Shown: in pieces, positions 1 to 7,238 of the stretch
How positions within the stretch are numbered: position 1 is the stretch's first letter
Layout: each line of letters begins with the position of its first letter
DNA from: Acetofilamentum sp.
GTDB taxonomy: Bacteria > Bacteroidota > Bacteroidia > Bacteroidales > JAFGUD01
Assembly: GCA_020722645.1 (NCBI GenBank)
Contig: DYKL01000004.1
Coordinates: forward strand, 1-32,856
Direction of reading: 5' to 3'
Length of the DNA stretch: 32,856 nucleotides
Translations under genes and position numbers: made by a program
The notes under the pieces: generated by a model
Told to the model about the DNA's origin: nothing
What the model saw: the letters and a program-made list of their open reading frames with translations, nothing else
The model's database searches: none

Positions 1-49
1 TTAAAATTTATATCACACTTTTTCTCGTTTTTATTTTTTTTAGTGGCAC

Positions 50-355
50 TTAACGGTCATAAATCAATATTTTGCTGTTTTCAATATTTTGGGCAAGAAT
101 TGGATTTGATATTCTTTGGTCGGTTAATAAATCTACTTTTCTGGAAAAAAGAGACTCCAATTCGTCCCAGATAGCTAAGATATTTTCACCTTTTTGTTCA
201 GGAGACATTTTTTCGAGATGTACAATTAAATCAATATCACTTCCCTTTCGAAAATTTCCTTTTACAACAGAGCCAAAAGCATATAACTTATCGACTTTAT
301 ATTTTTCGCATATAAGTTCTAACTTTACGTAATAATTTCTAAAAAAATCTTTCAT
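50..355 (-). CDS. MNT-type nucleotidyltransferase (MntA-like), possible antitoxin
   Basis: Small protein (101 aa) of the minimal nucleotidyltransferase family. The core signature is visible: G28-S29, then D39 and D41 in the run GSDIDL, and a third acidic residue D73 in KVDLLT, which together form the metal-binding triad of DNA polymerase beta-like transferases. In characterised MntA/HepT pairs, the MNT protein AMPylates and neutralises a HEPN-domain RNase toxin. The HEPN gene usually lies directly downstream, which here would be positions 1-49 and beyond the window edge. The 49 available bases contain no ATG in a frame that stays open, so the partner cannot be confirmed. The family assignment is secure; the toxin-antitoxin role is inferred. 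The start is the only upstream ATG, and no Shine-Dalgarno sequence is seen. Confidence 0.85.
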   Translation of the reverse strand: MKDFFRNYYVKLELICEKYKVDKLYAFGSVVKGNFRKGSDIDLIVHLEKMSPEQKGENILAIWDELESLFSRKVDLLTDQRISNPILAQNIENSKILIYDR

Positions 356-380
356 TTCTTTTATACAAATGAGTTTAGTC

Positions 381-418
381 TATAAAGTTCATAAAGTTGA
401 AAATTCATAAAGTTAATG
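381..418. repeat. Short direct repeats, YRTAAAGTT family (left copy)
   Basis: Three copies of a nonamer, TATAAAGTT at 381-389 and CATAAAGTT at 390-398 and 406-414, followed by AATG. A related cluster with the same layout and the same TAAAGTTAATG tail lies at about 32217-32278 near the other end of the window. The units are too short and too closely spaced for CRISPR. They look like an intergenic repeat family. Confidence 0.5.
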
Positions 419-421
419 CAT

Positions 422-477
422 TGATTATCAGAAAATTATATTAATTTTTGAAAAATTAATTATACTACTGATAATCA
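422..477. repeat. Long imperfect inverted repeat, possible terminator
   Basis: The outer arms TGATTATCAG (422-431) and CTGATAATCA (468-477) are perfectly complementary over 10 bp. The inner arms TTAATTTTT (441-449) and AAAAATTAA (451-459) are also complementary, so the segment could fold into a hairpin of about 56 nt with an internal mismatch zone. It lies about 110 bp after the stop of the radical SAM gene on the minus strand, where it could end transcription. No clear T-run follows it, so a repeat-derived palindrome is equally likely. Confidence 0.4.
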
Positions 478-587
478 GCTACTTATGATTGATATCCTAT
501 AATGTTTATACTTTTTAGACCTGACTCACAAATATTAATTAAAAAAATTAAACTTAAAAACATTATATTGGTTTTCGAATTTATAGT

Positions 588-2027
588 CTAAATTTTGGGG
601 TTAAACTTTAAAACACTAAAAGCCCCTTTAACTGCATACATAAATTCCTGTAATGAACGAATCTCTTTTAGTTTATTTATTACTGTAATTGGTCTTAAAT
701 AAAATCTTTTAAATGATTGTTTTATCGTTTTAAATAAAAATTGTTCAGAAACAATTTCTGTCCAGTATTCTACTTTAAAATTTTCATAAATTTCAATTGG
801 ATTTTCTGCAAATTCAAGCCAATAATCTTTTGAAAATAAACCTTTTTCAAGTCCTTCCAAATAAGCTTCGGTAAAAGGATATGGAACCAAAACACTATAC
901 TGGGCATAATTTAAACCAATTTTTCTTGAAAATCTCAAAGTTTCTAATATATCTTCTTCCGTTTCGTCCGGTAAGCCAATCATAAAATTACCAATAGTTG
1001 TTATTTTAGCTTTTTTGCACCATTTAATAACTTTTTTAATTTGTTCGGTTGTTATACCTTTTTTAATACGTTTCAATGTTTTTTCAACACCTGATTCAAT
1101 ACCGAATTGTATTCTATGAATATTTGCAGCTTTGACTTCTTTTATCAACTCTTCGGTAATGGTATTTATACGACCTCTGAAACTCCAATCGATTTTAATT
1201 TTTTCATCTTGCAAAGCTTTTGCAAAATCTATTACCTTTTTGGGCTGTAGTGCAAATAAATCATCAAAAAAGAATATTTCTTTATAACCTAAATCAAGTA
1301 AATATTTTATTTCTTCAATAATGTTCTTTGTGGAACGACTTCTATATTGTTTACTAGGACAGTAGCAATAAGTACATTTGAAAGGACAACCTCTTGAAGA
1401 CATGACGGTTGCAACCATTTTATTTCTACCAACAATACTTTTATACAAATCCATTGGCAATAGAGTTCTGTCAGGAATTGGTAAAATGTCTAAATTTTGA
1501 ATAAAAGGAATATTAGAATTATAAAAAATTTCATTATTTTTTAAAAAGCCGATACCTTGTATTTTTGATAATTCTTCATCATTTTTATTATTTTGCAATC
1601 CATCAATAAGTTCTAAAAATGTAAATTCAGCTTCACCGTTTAAAATAAAATCGATATTAGGATATTTAATACTTTGTTTAGGATAAAGAAAAGTATGATG
1701 TCCACCAATTATAACATAAATTTCAGTATTCAATTCTTTCACCAATTTTGCGGTATCCAAAACATCAATAATTGATGTAGTAAAAGTTGTTATACCCACG
1801 GCAAAAGGATTAAACAATAAAATTTCAGACTTAATTTCTTCAAAGTCATATTTCATTGGAACACAGTCCAAAATTTTAACTTCGTAAGCATTATTTTTCA
1901 GCACTGTTGCCAAATACATCAAACCAAGCGGAGGATAATATCCTATAATATCAATAAAATCGTCTTCAATTCCGGCAGCAACAACATTTTTCTGTGGAGG
2001 ATTTATAAGTAAAATTTTATTATTCAT
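588..2027 (-). CDS. Cobalamin-binding radical SAM protein (BchE/P-methylase type)
   Basis: Predicted 479-aa enzyme with an N-terminal B12-binding Rossmann domain (about residues 3-150, beginning ILLINPPQ) and a radical SAM domain whose [4Fe-4S] ligands are C214, C218 and C221 in RGCPFKCTYC. There is no DxHxxG motif in the B12 domain, as is common in this class, where cobalamin binds without a histidine ligand. Family members carry out methyl transfers or ring rearrangements on lipids, peptides, tetrapyrroles or antibiotics; the substrate cannot be told from sequence. I chose the ATG at 2027. An upstream in-frame ATG at 2054 lies in the loop of the preceding gene's terminator hairpin and would add a non-homologous leader. 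There is no operon partner. Confidence 0.88.
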   Translation of the reverse strand: MNNKILLINPPQKNVVAAGIEDDFIDIIGYYPPLGLMYLATVLKNNAYEVKILDCVPMKYDFEEIKSEILLFNPFAVGITTFTTSIIDVLDTAKLVKELNTEIYVIIGGHHTFLYPKQSIKYPNIDFILNGEAEFTFLELIDGLQNNKNDEELSKIQGIGFLKNNEIFYNSNIPFIQNLDILPIPDRTLLPMDLYKSIVGRNKMVATVMSSRGCPFKCTYCYCPSKQYRSRSTKNIIEEIKYLLDLGYKEIFFFDDLFALQPKKVIDFAKALQDEKIKIDWSFRGRINTITEELIKEVKAANIHRIQFGIESGVEKTLKRIKKGITTEQIKKVIKWCKKAKITTIGNFMIGLPDETEEDILETLRFSRKIGLNYAQYSVLVPYPFTEAYLEGLEKGLFSKDYWLEFAENPIEIYENFKVEYWTEIVSEQFLFKTIKQSFKRFYLRPITVINKLKEIRSLQEFMYAVKGAFSVLKFNPKI

Positions 2028-2040
2028 AAATATACATATA

Positions 2041-2065
2041 AAAAAAGTCTGCAAAAGCAGACTTT
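2041..2065 (-). terminator. Intrinsic terminator of the bacteriohemerythrin gene
   Basis: The perfect 9-bp stem AAAGTCTGC / GCAGACTTT (2044-2052 with 2057-2065) has a 4-base loop. Read on the minus strand it is followed by a run of T. It begins four bases past the stop codon of the gene at 2069-4837 and is a textbook rho-independent terminator. Confidence 0.88.
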
Positions 2066-2068
2066 AAT

Positions 2069-4837
2069 TTATCTGATTCCATGTTTTTTAAATAAATCTA
2101 CATATTTTTTATCAGTAACAGTAACGTGTTCAGTAACCCAAGATTTCAAAAGAATAATCAACTGAAATACAGAATTTTTGCTACCACCAACGTATTCAGT
2201 AAACAATTCAATTACCCTGTTAACAAATTTTTGATGATTAATATGATGATTATCAAAATCCTGATAATTAAATTCTTTCATATACTTTTCTTCAAAACCG
2301 AAGTGATAATCTGTATAATCCATTAATTTTTTAAAAATTTCATTTAAAGCGATGTCTTTATCATCACTGTTTAATACTTCATAAAGCTTATTAATAAATT
2401 CAATCCAGCGTTTATGCTGATTATCAATCATTGATATACCTAACTCAAATTTTGGTCCCCATTTAATAAGTTGTTTTTTGTCTATATCTATATTAGTCAG
2501 CGGTATATTATTTTTTTCAAGTAACTCTGTATATTTTTCGATAAGCATAGAGTTTTGAAAATCTTTTTTAGCAAGCTCATTAATAAATTCTTGGCTCATA
2601 TCAACTTTTTTAGCAAATCGTTCAGTGTCTTTTAAGAACAATACCATTCTCATGTCTTCTTCTTTTTCTGCTTCGATAATCATCATTTCAAGATGGACTT
2701 TTTGAGTTTTACCATCTTTTATTGTGATAATAAAATCTTTGCCTTTATCATGTTTAATTTTCTCCATATTTTCGAACAAAAATTCACAAAGTTTAGCATC
2801 TTTTGCTTCAGGTGGTTTCAGTAACAATTTTTCAACATTTAGTCCAAGTATTTCCATTTCGTTATACCCCCATAAATCTTCTGCCGCTATATTAACAAAA
2901 TCAATAATCCCGTCTCTTTTAATTATCAAAACGGCTGTCATCATAAAATTCAATATTTCAAGACTTTGTTTCTGACTTTTAGATATTTGTTTGATTTTTG
3001 TATCGTTTTCCTGTGTAAGTTTCTGAATTTCTAATTTTTGTATTTCGTCTTTGTACTTAATTTGTTTATTAGCTTCTTCAAGGTCTCTAACTAAATTTCG
3101 TAAATTATCTTCATTTTTTCTTCTTTCATCGTGAGCTTTTTTAAGTTCATCAATTGTAGAACGCATCGCCGTTTCCTGTTCTTTCATTTCAGCCGCCTGA
3201 ATCTGGAATTTTTCGAGTAAATCAGTAGTTTGAGCAGAAATACGAACAGATTTAAGAGTAGATCCGATACTTTCAGCAATTTTTTCTACAAGCTCAATTT
3301 CATATTGATCAAATGTTCTGAACGAAGCCAATTCAACCACACCTAAAACTTCAGTATCTACTTTTAAAGGAACAATAAGAATACTTCGTGGATTTGCAGC
3401 ACCTGTTCCTGATTTAATTTCTATATAATCTTCGGGAACATCAGTCATATAAACTGTAAATTTTTCGACGGCAACAGCACCAATTAAACCCTCGCCAAGT
3501 TCAAGTTTCTTTTCAATAAATTTTTCTCTGTTCCACGCGTACGCAGAAAGAATATCCAAATAAATATGTCTTTTATCTTCATCATTTAATAAAAATATAA
3601 CACCTTGATTACAGTTCAAAAATTTAACTAAATTTGAAATAACTTCACTTCCTAATTTTTTCAGATTATGTTGATTTTGTCGAAGAATATCAGAAAATTT
3701 AGCCAAACCGTCAGCAGTTCTGCTTCTTCTGTAGTCTTCCAGTTTTCTGTTTTCTTCTTCTCTTTTAGCAGACAACAAACTTTCGCGAAGTTGAATCAGA
3801 GAATTCCCTAAAACGTCTGTATCACTAGCAGGATAGAATTTATAATCAAAATTACCGCCTGAAATTTCCTTTGCAAATTCAGCCGAATGCTTTAAATTTG
3901 TAACTAAAGACTCTAAAGATTCAACGATAAGTCCAATTTCATCAGTCCTGTCTTTATCTATGTTTTTAGGAAATTTTCCTTTGGATAAGTTAAGAATTAT
4001 TTCATTGGTTTCTGTAAGTGGTTTAATAACATTACCTGAAATAACGAAACTTATAATCAGAATAAGAATTAAAGAAACAGAAAAAATAATAGCAGTTGAT
4101 ATTATTGTATTTCTTCTTGCTCCTGTTATCAATTGTTCATCTTTGTTTGTTTCTTCCTGAATATTATATGATATTTTGTCTAATGAAAAAGTTTGTGATT
4201 TAATTTTATTTGTAATAAAAACAGTAATATCATTTATTGATTTTTCGTAAACACTTACCAATTCTTCAACAACCTCATCTTTATCGGTATATTCTTCGTC
4301 GTAAGACGTAACAATAACGCCAATATGCTGCTGTTCGTTAACTAACCTTTCGTAATCATCTTTAATTTTTTCGGGATGAATAATTAAATATTTGTACTCA
4401 ATTAATTTGTTTACAGATAATTTGATATTATCATTGTATATCCCTTCGTATTTAAACAAAGTATCATTAAAAGAGGAAAGGAAATTTATAGTATTTTGAT
4501 CTTTTAAATTTTTAATGTCAATATTTTCGAGTTCGATAAAAACAGAAGAAATATCAATGTCAAGAGATTTGAACTCGTTGGAATTTTTTACAAAGTCATC
4601 ATTGTTATTAGAATTGGCAATTTTTGCCATTGTTGCATCTAATTTAAAATACAAATTCTGTAATTTTATAAAATTGTTTTTGTATAAAGTCAGAACATAT
4701 CTGTCTTCATAATTTTTCTGAATTTTTACAATTTTATTAAACTCAATTATTCCAATGCCTAACGAGAGAAAAAGAGTAAATAATAGCCCAAAAATAATTT
4801 TATTTTTTATACTGATATTGTCAATAAAAGTTGCCAT
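2069..4837 (-). CDS. Membrane HAMP-GAF-PAS sensor with C-terminal bacteriohemerythrin
   Basis: 922-aa membrane protein. Order of parts: TM helix (about 14-31), extracytoplasmic helical sensor region (32-243), second TM (245-267), HAMP (268-320) with a second HAMP-like segment to about 360, GAF domain (about 385-530), long coiled coil (538-628), PAS domain (about 628-740), and a bacteriohemerythrin domain (790-918). All seven di-iron ligands are present with canonical spacing: H808, H845, E849, H864, H868, H904, D909. The domain therefore should bind O2, and perhaps NO. There is no histidine kinase, GGDEF, EAL or methyl-accepting module, so the hemerythrin is the terminal module and signal output is unknown. 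The gene is followed by its own terminator and has a TAnnTTTG promoter just upstream, so it is probably monocistronic. Confidence 0.9.
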   Translation of the reverse strand: MATFIDNISIKNKIIFGLLFTLFLSLGIGIIEFNKIVKIQKNYEDRYVLTLYKNNFIKLQNLYFKLDATMAKIANSNNNDDFVKNSNEFKSLDIDISSVFIELENIDIKNLKDQNTINFLSSFNDTLFKYEGIYNDNIKLSVNKLIEYKYLIIHPEKIKDDYERLVNEQQHIGVIVTSYDEEYTDKDEVVEELVSVYEKSINDITVFITNKIKSQTFSLDKISYNIQEETNKDEQLITGARRNTIISTAIIFSVSLILILIISFVISGNVIKPLTETNEIILNLSKGKFPKNIDKDRTDEIGLIVESLESLVTNLKHSAEFAKEISGGNFDYKFYPASDTDVLGNSLIQLRESLLSAKREEENRKLEDYRRSRTADGLAKFSDILRQNQHNLKKLGSEVISNLVKFLNCNQGVIFLLNDEDKRHIYLDILSAYAWNREKFIEKKLELGEGLIGAVAVEKFTVYMTDVPEDYIEIKSGTGAANPRSILIVPLKVDTEVLGVVELASFRTFDQYEIELVEKIAESIGSTLKSVRISAQTTDLLEKFQIQAAEMKEQETAMRSTIDELKKAHDERRKNEDNLRNLVRDLEEANKQIKYKDEIQKLEIQKLTQENDTKIKQISKSQKQSLEILNFMMTAVLIIKRDGIIDFVNIAAEDLWGYNEMEILGLNVEKLLLKPPEAKDAKLCEFLFENMEKIKHDKGKDFIITIKDGKTQKVHLEMMIIEAEKEEDMRMVLFLKDTERFAKKVDMSQEFINELAKKDFQNSMLIEKYTELLEKNNIPLTNIDIDKKQLIKWGPKFELGISMIDNQHKRWIEFINKLYEVLNSDDKDIALNEIFKKLMDYTDYHFGFEEKYMKEFNYQDFDNHHINHQKFVNRVIELFTEYVGGSKNSVFQLIILLKSWVTEHVTVTDKKYVDLFKKHGIR

Positions 4838-4857
4838 ATTGATGTTTTTTAACCAAA

Positions 4858-4865
4858 CAAAGTTA
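4858..4865 (-). promoter_or_regulatory. Bacteroidota -7 promoter element for the hemerythrin sensor gene
   Basis: On the minus strand this reads TAACTTTG, matching the Bacteroidota TAnnTTTG consensus, 20 bases before the ATG at 4837. No clear -33 TTG was found at the usual spacing, so support is moderate. Confidence 0.42.
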
Positions 4866-4899
4866 TTAAATTAAATAAATAATTAAAAATATTTTTTAT

Positions 4900-5877
4900 T
4901 TATTTTTTTCTGAATATAACGAAATCGACCAATAAATCTAATGATTTTTTTGTATCCGAATTACTAAAATTGCTATTTAGAATATTTTTTGCTGTTTTGA
5001 CAAATTGTAATAAAACATTTTCAGAATATTCTATACCGCCTTTTATTTTGACAAAATTATGAACAAATTTAATGTCATCATTAGTTTTTGTTTTTTTAGC
5101 CAATATTTTCCGAATTTTTCTTTGTTCATCTTTCTGTGAATTTTTTAAAGAATATATCAAAGGTAAAGTAATTTTACTTTCCTGAATGTCATTTCCATAA
5201 GGTTTCCCTACCAAATATGTTTGTTGATAATCGAACAAATCGTCCTTAATCTGAAAAGCCATACCTAAATTATAACCAAATTTTCTGATGTCAGCAAGAA
5301 TTTCTTCATTATCTGTAACAGATTTTGCACCGGATAGAGAAGAAGCTATTAAAAGACTTGCCGTTTTCTTAGAAATAATATCAAAATATTCATCTTCTGT
5401 AATATTCAACCTTCTAACCTTTTCTATTTGAATTAATTCGCCTTTTGCCATATCCTGGACAGCATCCGAGACAATTTCAAGAACATCAAATGCTTTATAT
5501 CTTACAGAAATAAGTAAACCCTGAGCTAAAAGATAATCGCCGACCAGTACAGCTAATTTTGATTTCCATAATGCTTTTATAGAAAATGAATTTCTTCTGA
5601 TTTGAGAATTATCAACAACATCATCGTGAACTAAAGTAGCTGTATGCAATAATTCTACCAAAGAAGCAGCAACGTAAGTTTTTTCATTAATTTTACCTAC
5701 TAATTTCGCACATAATAACACCAAAATAGGTCTAAGTTCCTTTCCTTTATTTTTTAAAATATAATTCAATACAAAGGTTAACAACTTCTTGTCTGACTTC
5801 ATTAAATCTTTAAAAAAAGTTTTAAAATATAAATATTCTTGTTCAATTGGAAATTTTATTTCATCTAATACAGACAT
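4900..5877 (-). CDS. Long-chain polyprenyl diphosphate synthase
   Basis: 325-aa trans-prenyltransferase that adds isopentenyl diphosphate units to an allylic primer. The first aspartate-rich motif is HDDVVD (D85, D86, D89) and the second is KDDLFD (D212, D213, D216), both bound by Mg2+-diphosphate in this family. The residues just before the first motif (HTATLV) lack the aromatic block typical of short-chain farnesyl synthases, which suggests a long product such as octaprenyl or heptaprenyl diphosphate, probably for the menaquinone side chain. It is a single-subunit type with full family length. dxr at 30.0 kb supplies the same isoprenoid pathway but is not linked to it. A divergent promoter region lies upstream (5895-5928). 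Confidence 0.92.
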   Translation of the reverse strand: MSVLDEIKFPIEQEYLYFKTFFKDLMKSDKKLLTFVLNYILKNKGKELRPILVLLCAKLVGKINEKTYVAASLVELLHTATLVHDDVVDNSQIRRNSFSIKALWKSKLAVLVGDYLLAQGLLISVRYKAFDVLEIVSDAVQDMAKGELIQIEKVRRLNITEDEYFDIISKKTASLLIASSLSGAKSVTDNEEILADIRKFGYNLGMAFQIKDDLFDYQQTYLVGKPYGNDIQESKITLPLIYSLKNSQKDEQRKIRKILAKKTKTNDDIKFVHNFVKIKGGIEYSENVLLQFVKTAKNILNSNFSNSDTKKSLDLLVDFVIFRKK

Positions 5878-5894
5878 TTAATTTATTTTCATTA

Positions 5895-5928
5895 TTTTTG
5901 AAACCAAAAGTAAAAATTTTTATATTTG
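5895..5928 (+). promoter_or_regulatory. Bacteroidota promoter for the secreted endonuclease-like gene
   Basis: TTG at 5898-5900, inside a T-run, and TATATTTG at 5921-5928 are separated by 20 bases. This fits the Bacteroidota -33 TTTG / -7 TAnnTTTG promoter. Transcription would start near 5933 and leave a leader of about 45 bases before the ATG at 5980. Confidence 0.65.
5905..5912 (-). promoter_or_regulatory. Bacteroidota -7 promoter element for the polyprenyl synthase gene
   Basis: On the minus strand this reads TACTTTTG, matching TAnnTTTG, 27 bases before the ATG at 5877. It overlaps the divergent plus-strand promoter, so the two could interfere. No -33 TTG was seen at the right distance. 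Confidence 0.4.
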
Positions 5929-5979
5929 TTGCTTTACTTTTTTAAAAATAATATAATAATAAAACTAAATCTATTAAAA

Positions 5980-7236
5980 ATGAAAAAATTAACCGCTCTT
6001 ATATGTCTAATAATCAATGTTTTTACATATTCAATTTCACAAAATCCAAGTATAAAAATTTTGCAATATAATTTATTATATTTCGGTTTATATGATGATG
6101 GTTGCGACCAAACAAACAATAATATAGATGATAAATGTGATTATCTTAAAACTATTATAAATTATGCAGAACCCGATATTTTCGCTGTAAATGAAATTTA
6201 TAAAAATGATAATGTACACGAATATTTATGGACAAAAGTTTTTGCTTTGAATAATTTAAGCTATTATGATTATGGAGAAGTGAAAGGTTCGCATTTAACT
6301 TCGCAGGTTTTTTACAACACAAATACCCTAAGACTAAAAGTAGAAAACACAATTTATACATCTCCAAGAAATATTCACGAATATGTTTTTTACTATAATT
6401 CACCTGATTTATTAACAGGAGATACTGTCTTTTTTTCTTTGTTTGTGGCACATTTAAAAGCCGGTGATGAATATGAAAACGACAGAGCCGAATCTGCCAA
6501 CAGTTTAATGAGTTATATATATTCCAACGATTTAAAAAATTACATTCTTTCAGGCGACTTAAATTTATATGGTTCATCAGAACAAGCCTATCAATATCTG
6601 ACAAATTATGCACAATCATCTTATAGTTTTAAAGACCCATGTTCTTCAGGCGAATGGCACGAAAATTCAAATTATGCAGATTATCACACACAATCTACTT
6701 CATATTCCGGAACAGATTGCATGTCAAGTGGAGGATTAGATGACCGATTTGATTTTATACTTTTTTCCCCTGCAATACAAAACGGCACTTATGATATGGA
6801 ATATGTTACAAGTTCTTTTACAACAATCGGTCAAGATGGTGAACATTTTAATGACGGAGTAACATATAATGGAAACAGTTCAGTTCCTGCAAATGTTTTG
6901 ACAGCATTGGCAAATAATTCAGACCATTTACCTGTTTCAGCTATTTTTTCTTTTAATCAAACATCGGCATTTCAGTATAATGAAAAAATATATCAGGATA
7001 TTAAAATACAAAATCCGGCTAATGATTATTTAAAAATTTTTATATCCGACAATAGACTAATCTCGAACAATTTGAAAGCAGAAATCTACAAAATTGACGG
7101 CACAAAAATAAAATCTTATAGTATAGAAAATTTTGAACATAAAGAAAATATTTCCTTTTTATCAGCCGGAATTTATATTATTTCGATATATGATAATTCA
7201 AAATTTTACGGCACAACAAAACTTATAAAACAATAA
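5980..7236 (+). CDS. Secreted endonuclease/exonuclease/phosphatase-like protein with T9SS tail
   Basis: 418-aa exported protein. The N-terminus MKKLTALICLIINVFTYSIS is a signal peptide. The middle is an endonuclease/exonuclease/phosphatase fold: ILQYNLLYFG, the catalytic-type glutamate in FAVNEIY, GDLNLYG, and the closing NSDHLPV motif, the region where Mg2+ and phosphoesters are handled in DNase I-like enzymes. The last 75 or so residues form a type IX secretion sorting domain (NDYLKIFI, then AEIYKIDGTKI, then LSAGIYIISI, then TKLIKQ). The protein is therefore expected outside the cell or anchored on its surface; the substrate could be DNA, RNA or a phospholipid. The ATG at 5980 places the signal peptide correctly. 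A TTG in frame at 5926 lies inside the promoter and is rejected. The gene is isolated in orientation among minus-strand genes and is separated by only 2 bp from the convergent adenine deaminase stop. Confidence 0.86.
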   Translation: MKKLTALICLIINVFTYSISQNPSIKILQYNLLYFGLYDDGCDQTNNNIDDKCDYLKTIINYAEPDIFAVNEIYKNDNVHEYLWTKVFALNNLSYYDYGEVKGSHLTSQVFYNTNTLRLKVENTIYTSPRNIHEYVFYYNSPDLLTGDTVFFSLFVAHLKAGDEYENDRAESANSLMSYIYSNDLKNYILSGDLNLYGSSEQAYQYLTNYAQSSYSFKDPCSSGEWHENSNYADYHTQSTSYSGTDCMSSGGLDDRFDFILFSPAIQNGTYDMEYVTSSFTTIGQDGEHFNDGVTYNGNSSVPANVLTALANNSDHLPVSAIFSFNQTSAFQYNEKIYQDIKIQNPANDYLKIFISDNRLISNNLKAEIYKIDGTKIKSYSIENFEHKENISFLSAGIYIISIYDNSKFYGTTKLIKQ

Positions 7237-7238
7237 AA

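Noticed and set aside
1..49. HEPN toxin gene following the MNT protein
   Set aside because: Only 49 bases are available and the only in-frame GTG gives a Lys-rich stretch unlike a HEPN start, so nothing can be claimed.
381..418. CRISPR array
   Set aside because: Units are 9 bp with 0-7 bp spacing and no spacers of regular length; there are no cas genes.
2028..2054. N-terminal extension of the radical SAM protein starting at 2054
   Set aside because: That ATG falls in the loop of the terminator hairpin of the preceding gene, and the extra residues do not resemble the family N-terminus; the ATG at 2027 starts directly at the B12-binding fold.
5926..5979. Start of the secreted endonuclease-like gene at a TTG at 5926
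   Set aside because: It overlaps the promoter -7 element and would precede the expected transcription start; the ATG at 5980 gives a normal signal peptide.
6155..6619. 154-codon open frame antisense to the secreted endonuclease-like gene
   Set aside because: It lies wholly inside a well-supported gene and its translation is rich in Leu, Asn and His with no family features, as expected for an AT-rich shadow frame.
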